Positions 1 through 6,971 of a stretch of 10,043 nucleotides of DNA are shown piece by piece. The translations under genes were made by a program, and so were the position numbers. The DNA is from Prevotellaceae bacterium UBA2718 (lineage in GTDB: Bacteria; Bacteroidota; Bacteroidia; Bacteroidales; Bacteroidaceae), in NCBI GenBank assembly GCA_002353975.1, contig DEKQ01000010.1, forward strand, positions 954-10,996. The letters run 5' to 3'. How positions within the stretch are numbered: position 1 is the first letter of the stretch; every line of letters starts with the position of its first letter. The notes below the pieces were generated by a model. That model worked only from the letters and a program-made list of their open reading frames with translations. It made no database searches and had not been told where the DNA came from.

Positions 1-16
1 AAAGTGACAAAAGTGA
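1..16. repeat. Short direct repeat at window edge (AAAGTGA x2)
   Basis: Two copies of AAAGTGA occur 9 bp apart (AAAGTGACAAAAGTGA), running into the left edge of the window. The array may continue outside, so its true copy number cannot be seen. No function is assigned. Confidence 0.35.
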
Positions 17-107
17 TTTTTCGGACCTTCAAAAATCGTAAGAATTTCGTAGCGCGACAGCCTGCGCCCGCAAATAACGCACGAGAGAGCACGAATGGCT
101 AACTGCC

Positions 108-135
108 TGTATATCACCGATTTCGGTGATGTACA
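108..135. repeat. 28-bp imperfect palindrome
   Basis: The two 13-base arms are TGTATATCACCGA (108-120) and TCGGTGATGTACA (123-135), separated by TT. Twelve of 13 positions are Watson-Crick complementary, and the remaining one (T112/G131) could pair as a wobble in RNA. No T-tract follows in either direction, so it is not an intrinsic terminator. It could be a protein-binding palindrome or the core of a dispersed REP-like element. It lies about 350 bp beyond the stop of the sensor gene and past that gene's terminator, so it probably does not belong to that transcript. Confidence 0.7.
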
Positions 136-188
136 ACCGAAAATCACCCACGAAAACCGAAAAAACAACCACCGAAAACGGGGTAAAA

Positions 189-299
189 GACCTACTATTA
201 GGGCGCAATAGACCTGCTTTCACCTTGCAATAGACCTGCTATTGCGAGGTAAAAGACCTGCTATTACAACCAAAAAAGACCTGCTTTCACCCTCAGAAA
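189..299. repeat. Five-unit 22-bp tandem array (GACCTGCT core)
   Basis: The core GACCT(A/G)CT starts at 189, 211, 233, 255 and 278, giving spacings of 22, 22, 22 and 23 bp. The rest of each unit is degenerate but tends to continue as ATTA, ATTG or TTCA and to end in AATA or AAAA. On the minus strand the units read as AGCAGGTC repeats. A spacing near two helical turns would put every core on the same DNA face. Units lack the conserved-repeat plus unique-spacer organisation of CRISPR. Function is unknown. Confidence 0.75.
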
Positions 300-309
300 G
301 GGGGTTTTT

Positions 310-345
310 GAATTGAAAATAGAGAATTGAGAGTTGAGAATTGAG
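310..345. repeat. AATTGAG-type short repeat array
   Basis: Heptamers related to GAATTGA occur at 310-316, 324-330, 331-337 (GAGTTGA) and 338-344. The last three are head-to-tail. They lie just beyond the terminator of the sensor gene. This looks like a simple low-complexity intergenic repeat, and no function is assigned. Confidence 0.5.
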
Positions 346-387
346 CCAGATCGCAAATTTTAGTCGAAACTTTCAAAAACACAAATG

Positions 388-416
388 TCAAAAAAATCGC
401 CCGAAAATGGACGATT
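388..416 (-). terminator. Intrinsic terminator of the HTCS gene
   Basis: On the minus strand the sequence reads AATCGTCC, a six-base ATTTTC loop, then GGGCGATT, followed by a T-rich tract. The 8-bp stem (plus-strand arms 409-416 and 395-402) is complementary except for one T-G wobble. The run of seven Ts that includes the end of the stem matches plus-strand As at 390-396. It starts 57 bp past the HTCS stop codon, so it should end that transcript and close the locus on this side. Confidence 0.82.
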
Positions 417-472
417 CGTCTTTTTGGACTTTTTGTGTTTTAGGTATTCCCCCCCATTCCTTGTGTGGGACT

Positions 473-3400
473 TTATTCTTGCGGAGCTGGCTTTCCTGCT
501 TTCTTCCCCTGCTGATACTTCTTTGGAGAGATGCCGAACTGTTGTTTGAATAACTTTGCGAAATAGTGTGGGTCACTGATGCCCACGCTGTAGCACACCT
601 CAGCAACAGTTACCGTTTCCTCTTCAAGCATCTGTGCCGCGCGGTCCATGCGCAGGGTGCGGATATAGTCGGCAGGTGTCTGTCCCGTCAGTGCCTTCAC
701 CTTTTTATAAAATACAGACCTGTTGTAGCCCATTGCCTCAGCCCAATCATCTACGGACAGCATTGGGTCGCCCATGTGCGATGAGAGCCATGTGTTCATA
801 GCGCCAAGCAGGCGTTTGTCCCTTTCTTCCACAATGATTTCGGGTGGCGCTATGGTGCGCGCCGTCATGTCGGCACTGCTGGCAGCACTGTGTCTTATCT
901 TGTCCCGCTGTTCTATCAGCTGCCGGCATGTGGCTATCAGCAGTTGTGTGTCGAATGGCTTTGTGATATAGGCATCCGCTCCCTCCTTTATGCCCTTTAT
1001 ATGCTTGTCATTGGCATCGAGTGCAGTGAGCAGTATGATTGGCAGGGCCTGAATGTCTGTGTTCTTGCGTATGCGCCGCGTCAGCTCATAGCCGTCCATG
1101 ACGGGCATGATGATGTCGCTTATCACGAGATCGGGCTGTCGGTGTTGTATCATGTCAAGTGCGGTCTGTCCGTCCATCGCGGTGTCCACGTGGAAGTAGG
1201 GCTGCAATGTCTGCCTTAGGAATGCCGACACATCGGGGTCATCGTCCACCACGAGGATGTACTTGTCGTTCATTGGGGTGGGGAGCAACTCCTGATACGG
1301 TTCCTCTTGTATTGCAATCTGCTGCTCTAACTTAGACTGTCTGAGGAAGTCTTCAGGCTGATATACGTCTGGATTCGTGGGCAGCGTGACGGTGAAGACG
1401 GAGCCCGCAGGCATGTTCTCGCTGAATTGTATGTGTCCGTGATGCCTCTCCACGAGCGCTTTGGTAAGGTGCAGCCCTATGCCGATGCTGTCAGCGGAGA
1501 AGGTGCTCTGCATGAAGCGCTGGAAGAGTTCGGGCTGCTTCTCCTTGGGAATACCCACGCCGGTGTCCTCAACGGTGATGGTCACCTCATCTCCCTTGCT
1601 CCTTATGCTGAGTGCCACGCTTCCTCTGGATGGAGTGAATTTGAGCGCGTTGGAGAGAAGGTTGTAAACAATCTTGTCCAGGTGTTTACGGTCGATGGGG
1701 ATAAGCAGTTTCTTGACGTTTGGGACAAACGTGTAGTTGATGTGCTTGTTCTCTGCCAGGTCGGTGAAATGCAGGAATATATCGTGCACGAAGGCTATGA
1801 TGTCAGTCTCCTCCAGGGCCAGTTGCAGCCTGTTGTTTTGCATCTTCCTGAACTCCAGCAGCTGGTTTATCAGCCTCAGCATGCGGTTGGTGCTGTGGTC
1901 CATGTTGCTGATGGGCTGGCGCATCTCTGCCGGCACTTCCCCTATGGCCCTGATGCGCTCCATGGCTCCGCGTATGATGGTCAGCGGTGTACGGAATTCA
2001 TGTGAGATATTGGTGAAGAACTGCAGCTTATAGTCAGTCAGTTCCTTCTCTATGCTTATGCGTCGGCGCAGCTGATAGACGGTGCGCAACTGCCGATAGA
2101 CCATAATACCTATGACAGACAGCAGTGTGAGGTAAATGAGATAAGCCCACCATGTGGCCCACCATGGATGGCGTATGATGATGGTGAGGGTGTGCTCTAC
2201 GTCTTTCTGCGATGTGTCGTCGAAGGATTTTATGTGCAGCAGGTACTTCCCCGGGGGCAGGTTCTTGTATGTGGCGAAGTTGTGCTGTGACGGCTCGCTC
2301 CATTCCTGGTCGTATCCCTCAAGGTAGAAGCTGTAGGTAGTGCCCCTTGCAGAGAACCAGTAGAAGTGTGTACACTCTATGGTCAGCGAGTTCTGGTCGT
2401 GGCTGAGGGTGAGCGTCTCGGCGTCATCGGGTGCTACGCTGAGCGGTGCCTCATCGCCCATCTGTTGCAGAGGCACGCCGTTTATCATTATATTGGTAAT
2501 GGTAGGCGGTGTTTTTCGTTGTGAAGAGGTGAGTGTCTTGAATGGTGTGAAAACTCTTATGCCGAGGCTGGTGCCAAAGGCAAGCCTGCCATCGGGCAGC
2601 TTGCAGACGCAGTTGTCAGAGTAACGGTCCAACAGCGGCTGTGAATGTGTTATGATATGTGTGTATTCCTGCGTCTCAGGGTCAAGGATGGTGATGCCGC
2701 TGCTGGTTGCTATCCAGATGTGTCCGTAGTCATCCTCGGCAAGTGCATGGATCTCGTTGGAGCATAGTCCGTCTGAGGTGCTATACCTCTTGTACTTCAC
2801 TTTATCCATCAGGAAGACGCCGCTGCCGATGGTTCCCGCCCATAGCCTGCCGCGCCTGTCTTCAAGGATAGTGCTTATGGGGCTGAAGTAGGTATCCTGT
2901 TCAGACAGCAGCCTTTCATAGTGCTTCGGATTCTGTTTCAGTTCGTGTGGCAGGAACCGGTATAGTCCTTTCTCTGCTCCCACCCATATCCATCCTCTCT
3001 GGTCTTGCATCAGCACCCTTGCGCCCAGGTCTGCATCAATGAAGTGCTGGAAGCTGAGGGTGCCGTCCTTCTTTCGGATGACGAGATCAAGCGGCGCGTC
3101 CTCGCCTGCCACCCACACATTCTCGTCTCTGTCCTTGAGAATGGAGAAGATATTATCTGATGACAGGCTTGTGACGTCTCTCTCATCGTGTCGATACCAT
3201 TTCCCGTCGGCAGTCCTCAGTCCCTGTTGCCTCGTGCCTATGATGATGCCTTTGCCGTCATTGCACACGGAATGGATGTCCTGACCCGTTACGGAGGGAT
3301 GCGGGGGGATGCTCAGATTGCGCCCCAGATACCACGAGTCGCCCTTGGTATTTGCCACGAGCAGCGTGGAGTCTGCCATCTGATGGATGATATATACCTG

Positions 3401-4267
3401 GTTGCTACGCATCTCGCGGCTGTCTGGAGCCATGAGCAGGTGCTGGCCGTTGGACCTCATAGCCTTCAGGCAGGTCAGACCGTGATATTCGTTCACCGTC
3501 CAGATGTTGCCTGAGTGGTCTATCAGCATGTCGAGAATGTAGTTGGTGGGTATGAGTCCCGAGGTCTGCCGTATCTGCTGCGTGGTGCGCTCTCCCTTGT
3601 CATATACGGTGATGCCGCATCCGTTGGTGCTTACCCATATCTGTTGCCCGTCGTCAGAGAGGCACACCTTGTACTTATGGCTGCTGATGAGTGGATAGAG
3701 CTGTTCATCAAACACTCTCATCTTCACCGTCTCGCCGGTGTTCTTGTCAATGTGCCACAGCAGTCCGCTGTTGTCTATCACCACGGGATTGCCCTTGTCA
3801 TCCTCTATTACGTTGCCCCCATTGGCTATTACGCCGTTTCTGTAGGGTGCTATGAGCTTATGATTGAGCCAGTCTGTCTTCTTTGACGCTAAGAATCTCT
3901 TTGCCTCGTCCTCATGTTTCTCAATGAAACGGTTCAGGTGAGTGTCAAAAACGGAGAAGTGATCGCCTGCCTCCCTGATGAATACAAGATTCCCTTTGGC
4001 GCGTATCGCAGTAATGTGATTGTTGTTCAGCAGACGTGTATTCCCCTCGGCAGCATAGCGGAAGGAGATAAAGGAGTAACCATCAAAGCGGTACAGACCG
4101 TTCGGCGTGCCCAGCCAGATGAAGCCCTTGTTGTCCTGACAAACGCTGCGGACGTTATTGTCGGGCAAACCGCTCTCCATGTCTATCACTCTGGACTGGA
4201 CATGAAAGGCATGAACACAAGCCACGCAGGCAAGGAGTATTGTGATGGTTAGTAGTCGTCTTCGCAT
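473..4267 (-). CDS. Hybrid two-component system sensor/regulator (HTCS), AraC type
   Basis: This 1,264-residue one-protein sensor and transcription activator has the architecture typical of Bacteroidetes polysaccharide-locus regulators. A signal peptide (about 1-20) precedes a periplasmic beta-propeller of Reg_prop repeats (about 25-575, with WLGTPNGLYRFDG at 51-63 as one clear blade) and a Y_Y_Y domain (about 620-695). A membrane helix follows (about 703-724). The kinase has its phospho-acceptor in ISHEFRTP (His756), an N box (Asn869, Asn873), DTGVGIP (901-907) and a G box near 927-936. The receiver has Asp1008/1009, phospho-acceptor Asp1051, Thr1081 and Lys1103. Two AraC helix-turn-helices sit at about 1171-1195 and 1220-1248. 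All key residues seen are intact. The start is set by the signal peptide, and the next methionine (30) would remove it. The ligand is unknown; a rhamnogalacturonan oligosaccharide is inferred from the neighbouring lyase. Confidence 0.95.
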   Translation of the reverse strand: MRRRLLTITILLACVACVHAFHVQSRVIDMESGLPDNNVRSVCQDNKGFIWLGTPNGLYRFDGYSFISFRYAAEGNTRLLNNNHITAIRAKGNLVFIREAGDHFSVFDTHLNRFIEKHEDEAKRFLASKKTDWLNHKLIAPYRNGVIANGGNVIEDDKGNPVVIDNSGLLWHIDKNTGETVKMRVFDEQLYPLISSHKYKVCLSDDGQQIWVSTNGCGITVYDKGERTTQQIRQTSGLIPTNYILDMLIDHSGNIWTVNEYHGLTCLKAMRSNGQHLLMAPDSREMRSNQVYIIHQMADSTLLVANTKGDSWYLGRNLSIPPHPSVTGQDIHSVCNDGKGIIIGTRQQGLRTADGKWYRHDERDVTSLSSDNIFSILKDRDENVWVAGEDAPLDLVIRKKDGTLSFQHFIDADLGARVLMQDQRGWIWVGAEKGLYRFLPHELKQNPKHYERLLSEQDTYFSPISTILEDRRGRLWAGTIGSGVFLMDKVKYKRYSTSDGLCSNEIHALAEDDYGHIWIATSSGITILDPETQEYTHIITHSQPLLDRYSDNCVCKLPDGRLAFGTSLGIRVFTPFKTLTSSQRKTPPTITNIMINGVPLQQMGDEAPLSVAPDDAETLTLSHDQNSLTIECTHFYWFSARGTTYSFYLEGYDQEWSEPSQHNFATYKNLPPGKYLLHIKSFDDTSQKDVEHTLTIIIRHPWWATWWAYLIYLTLLSVIGIMVYRQLRTVYQLRRRISIEKELTDYKLQFFTNISHEFRTPLTIIRGAMERIRAIGEVPAEMRQPISNMDHSTNRMLRLINQLLEFRKMQNNRLQLALEETDIIAFVHDIFLHFTDLAENKHINYTFVPNVKKLLIPIDRKHLDKIVYNLLSNALKFTPSRGSVALSIRSKGDEVTITVEDTGVGIPKEKQPELFQRFMQSTFSADSIGIGLHLTKALVERHHGHIQFSENMPAGSVFTVTLPTNPDVYQPEDFLRQSKLEQQIAIQEEPYQELLPTPMNDKYILVVDDDPDVSAFLRQTLQPYFHVDTAMDGQTALDMIQHRQPDLVISDIIMPVMDGYELTRRIRKNTDIQALPIILLTALDANDKHIKGIKEGADAYITKPFDTQLLIATCRQLIEQRDKIRHSAASSADMTARTIAPPEIIVEERDKRLLGAMNTWLSSHMGDPMLSVDDWAEAMGYNRSVFYKKVKALTGQTPADYIRTLRMDRAAQMLEEETVTVAEVCYSVGISDPHYFAKLFKQQFGISPKKYQQGKKAGKPAPQE

Positions 4268-4275
4268 TTCTGATG

Positions 4276-4306
4276 CAAAAGTAGCAATTTTACGCTAAGT
4301 GGACAA
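4276..4306 (-). promoter_or_regulatory. Bacteroidetes-type promoter of the HTCS gene
   Basis: On the minus strand, TACTTTTG (4276-4283) matches the Bacteroidetes -7 consensus TAnnTTTG. A TTG at 4304-4306 lies 20 bases upstream of it, fitting the usual -33 element. The -7 box ends only eight bases before the ATG. Transcription would therefore start within a few bases of the start codon, giving a nearly leaderless message. Having both boxes suggests basal expression independent of the upstream genes. Confidence 0.6.
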
Positions 4307-4333
4307 CATTTTGAAGATTTTTTATTACTTAAC

Positions 4334-4390
4334 CATCACAAAAAAAGCAATTTGGAGGTAATTGACTTTCTTGCCTTTATGATTGTGATG
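4334..4390 (-). terminator. Hairpin region just after the lyase stop codon
   Basis: Directly after the TAG stop, the minus strand reads CATCACAA (4383-4390), and this is exactly complementary to TTGTGATG at 4334-4341. Inside it, AAAGGCAA (4371-4378) pairs with TTGCTTTT (4343-4350) with one wobble, around a 20-base loop. An alternative small hairpin, CAATT/AATTG with a seven-base loop (4348-4364), is followed at once by CTTTTTTT, as in a weak intrinsic terminator. The long stem uses part of the same T-tract, so the two folds compete. It probably ends or stabilises the lyase message before the separate HTCS promoter. Termination strength cannot be judged by eye. Confidence 0.45.
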
Positions 4391-6844
4391 CTATTGCTGA
4401 GGGGCGATGATTTTCCGTCTCTCTCCGCCCTGGTGTACTATATATACGCGTCCTTCCTGCATCTTCTCCACGCGTCGTCCCTCAAGGTCATATACTTCTG
4501 AGTCTTGTGATGTAGCATCGTATTTCACGTCGCTGATGCCTGTGGCGCTTTCTACATGCACCCGTAGAGTGTCCGTTATAGACGCGCCGCTCACGTCTCC
4601 GCTCGACTTTATGATGAACTCATAGTTGCCTGCCTCCTGCGGCGTGCCGCTCAGGGTTATTGTCTTGTCGGTGGAATTGCGGGTGAAGGTCATGCCGTCA
4701 GGGGCGGAATACGACTTGATGCGCGTGCCATTCAGATACACATACTGCAAGCTGGCAGATGTGCAATTCACGTAACGGCATACGATGTCCTGTATTGGAG
4801 CGCCCAGTTGGATGGTCTGCTCCTTGCCGCCGGTGCTGATCAACTCAAAGCGGGATGCAACGTAGTCCGGCAGATAGTATCCCAGATGCGGCGGCTGGTT
4901 ATATCCCACGTTCTGCCACGCCACGGACATGCGGTATATGTGGTCGTGCATCAGTGTGGGAACGCTGAGCTTTGTGGCTGTCGTAGGGCTGAAGATATTG
5001 ATTGTGCAGGAGTCAGACTTGTCAAACATGATAATCTCCTCGCGCCAGTCGCCCATGATGTCGGCAACAAGCAGGGGATTGGCCTTCGTACCGTATGTGG
5101 TGGAATTGCCGTAGTTGCCGGTTGAGATGAGGCGGCTCCACTTGCCGTTATTCACTGCTCCCTTGTCAAACAAGTCATCATAGGCGTCGCCATCCCAATA
5201 GATTCTGAAGTTATAGAAAGGATAATCCTTGGTGTAATGTCCCACTACGGCATCGTTGCTGCCGTAGATGTTATAGGAGCCTGTGACGGTCTTGCCCGAT
5301 GCATCCTTGTAGTCGTTATCGTCAGAGTGCCAGTATTCGAAGCCGCGCTGGCCTTCCATGACGTCTGCGGCAATGCCGCGTCCCGTGTCATCGCGTCCTG
5401 TGTGGTGTATTAGCAGCTCGCCTGTCATGGCATCGCGCACGCTCCAGCCGAAAGGAGCCTCCTCATGCACCATCATCACCTCCAGTCCCTCATGGTCTGG
5501 CATCAGGTCTGAGAGGTGCAGCGCATCGCCGTGCCCCAGGCCCGTAGTGTGTAGCAGCTCGCCGTCATTGTCTATTGCCGCAGAGCCGTAGATTATCTCA
5601 TCGCAGCCGTCACCGTCCACATCGCCTACCGATACGGAGTGGCAGCCCTGTCCGTAGGCCGTACAGTAGAAATGCACGTCGGTGGTGCCGCTGCTTATGC
5701 CTGAAGTATTGGTGGAGTAGGTCTTGGATGTCTTGGTGCCGGCAGCGTCGGTCACTTCAACGACTGTAGGCGATACCGAGGCGTGGAGCCACTTGGTGGA
5801 GAGTTTCTCACCGTCAAAGTCCACAGCCCACAGGTAAGCGCGGGTATAATAGCCGCGACACATCACGGCAGAAGCATTCTTGTCGGCACCGTCCAGATGG
5901 GCTACGCATGCCAGGAAACGGTCGCAGCGGTTGCCGTAGCCGTCACCCCAGAGGGTGTTCAGCTCTGATGTAGAAGGAGCTTTCACCTCTCCCGTGGTGC
6001 ATCCGCGGTTGGGGTTATACCACACAGTGTGTATGGCTCGTCCGGTTGTGCCCTCAAAGACGGTGAGGTATTCGCCGCCCTGCAGGATATAGCCATTGCT
6101 GTTAGCATACTTCAGACTGTTGCTGGCCGAAGAGAGCTTGGTGTCCGTAGCCGCCTTGTTGGCATATTCGCCCTGCCCATCCACTGTCCCCGGGGCTGTC
6201 TTGCAAATCATTTCGGCGCGCCCGTCGCCATTGAAGTCATAGACCAGGAACTGCGTGTAGTGAGCCCCGGCACGGATATTGGGTCCCAGATCCACACGCC
6301 ACAGCCTCGTGCCGTCCATCTTGTAGGCATCCAGATAGACATTGCCAGTCTTGCCGCTTTTTGAATTATCCTGGTTATTGGAAGGTTCCCACTTGATTAC
6401 TAACTCATATTCACCGTCTCCGTCAAGGTCTGCCACTGAGCAGTCATTGGGAAAATAGTGATAGTCAGCCTGAGATGTCGGACGTTCCAGCTTCAGGGCC
6501 CTGTAGAGATCGGTCCAGCGGCTTACGGCCTTGCTCGTATCTATGGCCACTCCATCCGCTTTTGTCACCACCTGATACGTGCTGGCATCTGTTCCACCTG
6601 TGACGCTCACGTTGCTCACCGTCAGGTTCTTGGCGGTTGGCAACGCATTGCCGTCGCGCAGCACATCGAAGGTGGTATTTGCGGCATCAGTAGCCAGCAG
6701 GCGCCAGCTGATGAATGTATTGGAGCCGCTTTTGATGGCAACGACGCCACGATCCAGTTTGTCAAGCTGTGACTGTGGTAATATCTGTGCTTTACCATTG
6801 CTGATGGATAATGCAGTAAGGAGAAAGGTGAGTAAGAGTCTCAT
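4391..6844 (-). CDS. Rhamnogalacturonan lyase, polysaccharide lyase family 11
   Basis: This secreted 817-residue enzyme should cleave the rhamnogalacturonan-I backbone of pectin by beta-elimination, leaving unsaturated galacturonate ends. A type I signal peptide without a lipobox cysteine (about 1-19) is followed by a beta-sheet domain (about 22-110) and the PL11 beta-propeller (about 125-670). The propeller carries DxDGDGxxE-type metal sites: DLDGDGEYE at 139, DFNGDGRAE at 203 and DVDGDGCDE at 408. Strong family landmarks are ADIMGDWREE (594-603), LMHDHIYRMSVAWQNVGYNQ (631-650) and PPHLGYYLPD (651-660). An Ig-like segment (about 680-765) and a Por-type sorting-like tail with VYDLEGRRV (784-792) extend it beyond Bacillus YesW/YesX, which are about 600 residues. 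Endo or exo mode cannot be read from the sequence. It lies downstream of the 949-residue protein gene, with a 127-bp gap, and is probably co-transcribed. Confidence 0.93.
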   Translation of the reverse strand: MRLLLTFLLTALSISNGKAQILPQSQLDKLDRGVVAIKSGSNTFISWRLLATDAANTTFDVLRDGNALPTAKNLTVSNVSVTGGTDASTYQVVTKADGVAIDTSKAVSRWTDLYRALKLERPTSQADYHYFPNDCSVADLDGDGEYELVIKWEPSNNQDNSKSGKTGNVYLDAYKMDGTRLWRVDLGPNIRAGAHYTQFLVYDFNGDGRAEMICKTAPGTVDGQGEYANKAATDTKLSSASNSLKYANSNGYILQGGEYLTVFEGTTGRAIHTVWYNPNRGCTTGEVKAPSTSELNTLWGDGYGNRCDRFLACVAHLDGADKNASAVMCRGYYTRAYLWAVDFDGEKLSTKWLHASVSPTVVEVTDAAGTKTSKTYSTNTSGISSGTTDVHFYCTAYGQGCHSVSVGDVDGDGCDEIIYGSAAIDNDGELLHTTGLGHGDALHLSDLMPDHEGLEVMMVHEEAPFGWSVRDAMTGELLIHHTGRDDTGRGIAADVMEGQRGFEYWHSDDNDYKDASGKTVTGSYNIYGSNDAVVGHYTKDYPFYNFRIYWDGDAYDDLFDKGAVNNGKWSRLISTGNYGNSTTYGTKANPLLVADIMGDWREEIIMFDKSDSCTINIFSPTTATKLSVPTLMHDHIYRMSVAWQNVGYNQPPHLGYYLPDYVASRFELISTGGKEQTIQLGAPIQDIVCRYVNCTSASLQYVYLNGTRIKSYSAPDGMTFTRNSTDKTITLSGTPQEAGNYEFIIKSSGDVSGASITDTLRVHVESATGISDVKYDATSQDSEVYDLEGRRVEKMQEGRVYIVHQGGERRKIIAPQQ

Positions 6845-6872
6845 TTTGGTTTATCAGTTTTTTTTGTATGGT

Positions 6873-6900
6873 AAGGAGTTAAGGAGTTAAGGAGTTAAGG
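6873..6900. repeat. AAGGAGTT tandem repeat in the intercistronic gap
   Basis: The 8-bp unit AAGGAGTT is repeated head-to-tail three times and then partially (AAGG) on the plus strand, which is TAACTCCT-type on the transcribed strand. It sits 29-56 bp upstream of the lyase start. Such arrays can change length by slippage. The AAGGAG motif resembles a Shine-Dalgarno site only on the plus strand, where no gene follows. Confidence 0.8.
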
Positions 6901-6920
6901 GGGGCTAACTCCTTAACTCC
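6883..6920. repeat. 15-bp inverted repeat in the lyase leader
   Basis: GGAGTTAAGGAGTTA (6883-6897) is the exact reverse complement of TAACTCCTTAACTCC (6906-6920), with an eight-base AGGGGGGC spacer. The left arm lies inside the AAGGAGTT array, so one-unit-shifted pairings (6875-6889) are also possible. In the minus-strand message it would form a strong hairpin with a C-rich loop between the two genes. It is followed by As instead of Us, so it is not a normal intrinsic terminator. It may act as an RNA processing or stability element that sets the expression ratio of the two genes. Confidence 0.75.
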
Positions 6921-6971
6921 TGAAAACTCAATAGGTTCTTGCTTGAGCAAGCGATGATTGCGTTACCTTAA

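Larger units (their letters stand above)
1..340. other. Gene-free, repeat-rich intergenic stretch
   Basis: I find no convincing gene here. The stretch is a mosaic: a short direct repeat at the edge, a GC-richer segment at about 50-107, an imperfect palindrome (108-135), three CCGAAAA copies (137-143, 157-163, 172-178), a five-unit 22-bp array (189-299) and an AATTGAG array from 310. A minus-strand frame of 64 codons runs through 29-223. Its peptide has no recognisable domain and it overlaps the palindrome and the start of the array, so I treat it as chance coding. The segment resembles intergenic elements I recall from Prevotella genomes, but that is memory and not a search result. Confidence 0.5.

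Noticed and set aside
29..223. Minus-strand 64-codon frame in the left intergenic region
   Set aside because: It overlaps the palindrome and the first unit of the 22-bp array. It has no recognisable domain, so chance coding over a repeat element is more likely.
189..299. CRISPR array
   Set aside because: The repeat core is only about 8 bp and the spacing is 22-23 bp. There are no unique 30-bp spacers and no cas gene.
410..425. Plus-strand terminator GACG-ATT-CGTC plus T-run
   Set aside because: The stem is only 4 bp with a 3-base loop, and no plus-strand gene precedes it. The minus-strand terminator explains the sequence better.
449..455. C7 tract between the HTCS stop codon and its terminator
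   Set aside because: It is a single homopolymer in non-coding DNA outside any reading frame or promoter, so no effect can be argued.
341..553. Plus-strand 70-codon frame over the HTCS terminator
   Set aside because: It spans the terminator and the antisense of the HTCS 3' end, and its peptide is not protein-like.
1427..2005. Plus-strand 192-codon open frame inside the HTCS gene
   Set aside because: It is antisense to the conserved kinase domain of a clearly real gene and has no domain of its own.
3515..3886. Plus-strand 123-codon open frame inside the HTCS gene
   Set aside because: It is antisense to the sensor propeller with no promoter or recognisable protein features, so it is a coding shadow.
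6938..6951. CTTGCT/AGCAAG hairpin as a terminator of the 949-residue protein gene
   Set aside because: The stem is 6 bp with a 2-base loop and is not followed by a T-tract on the minus strand.
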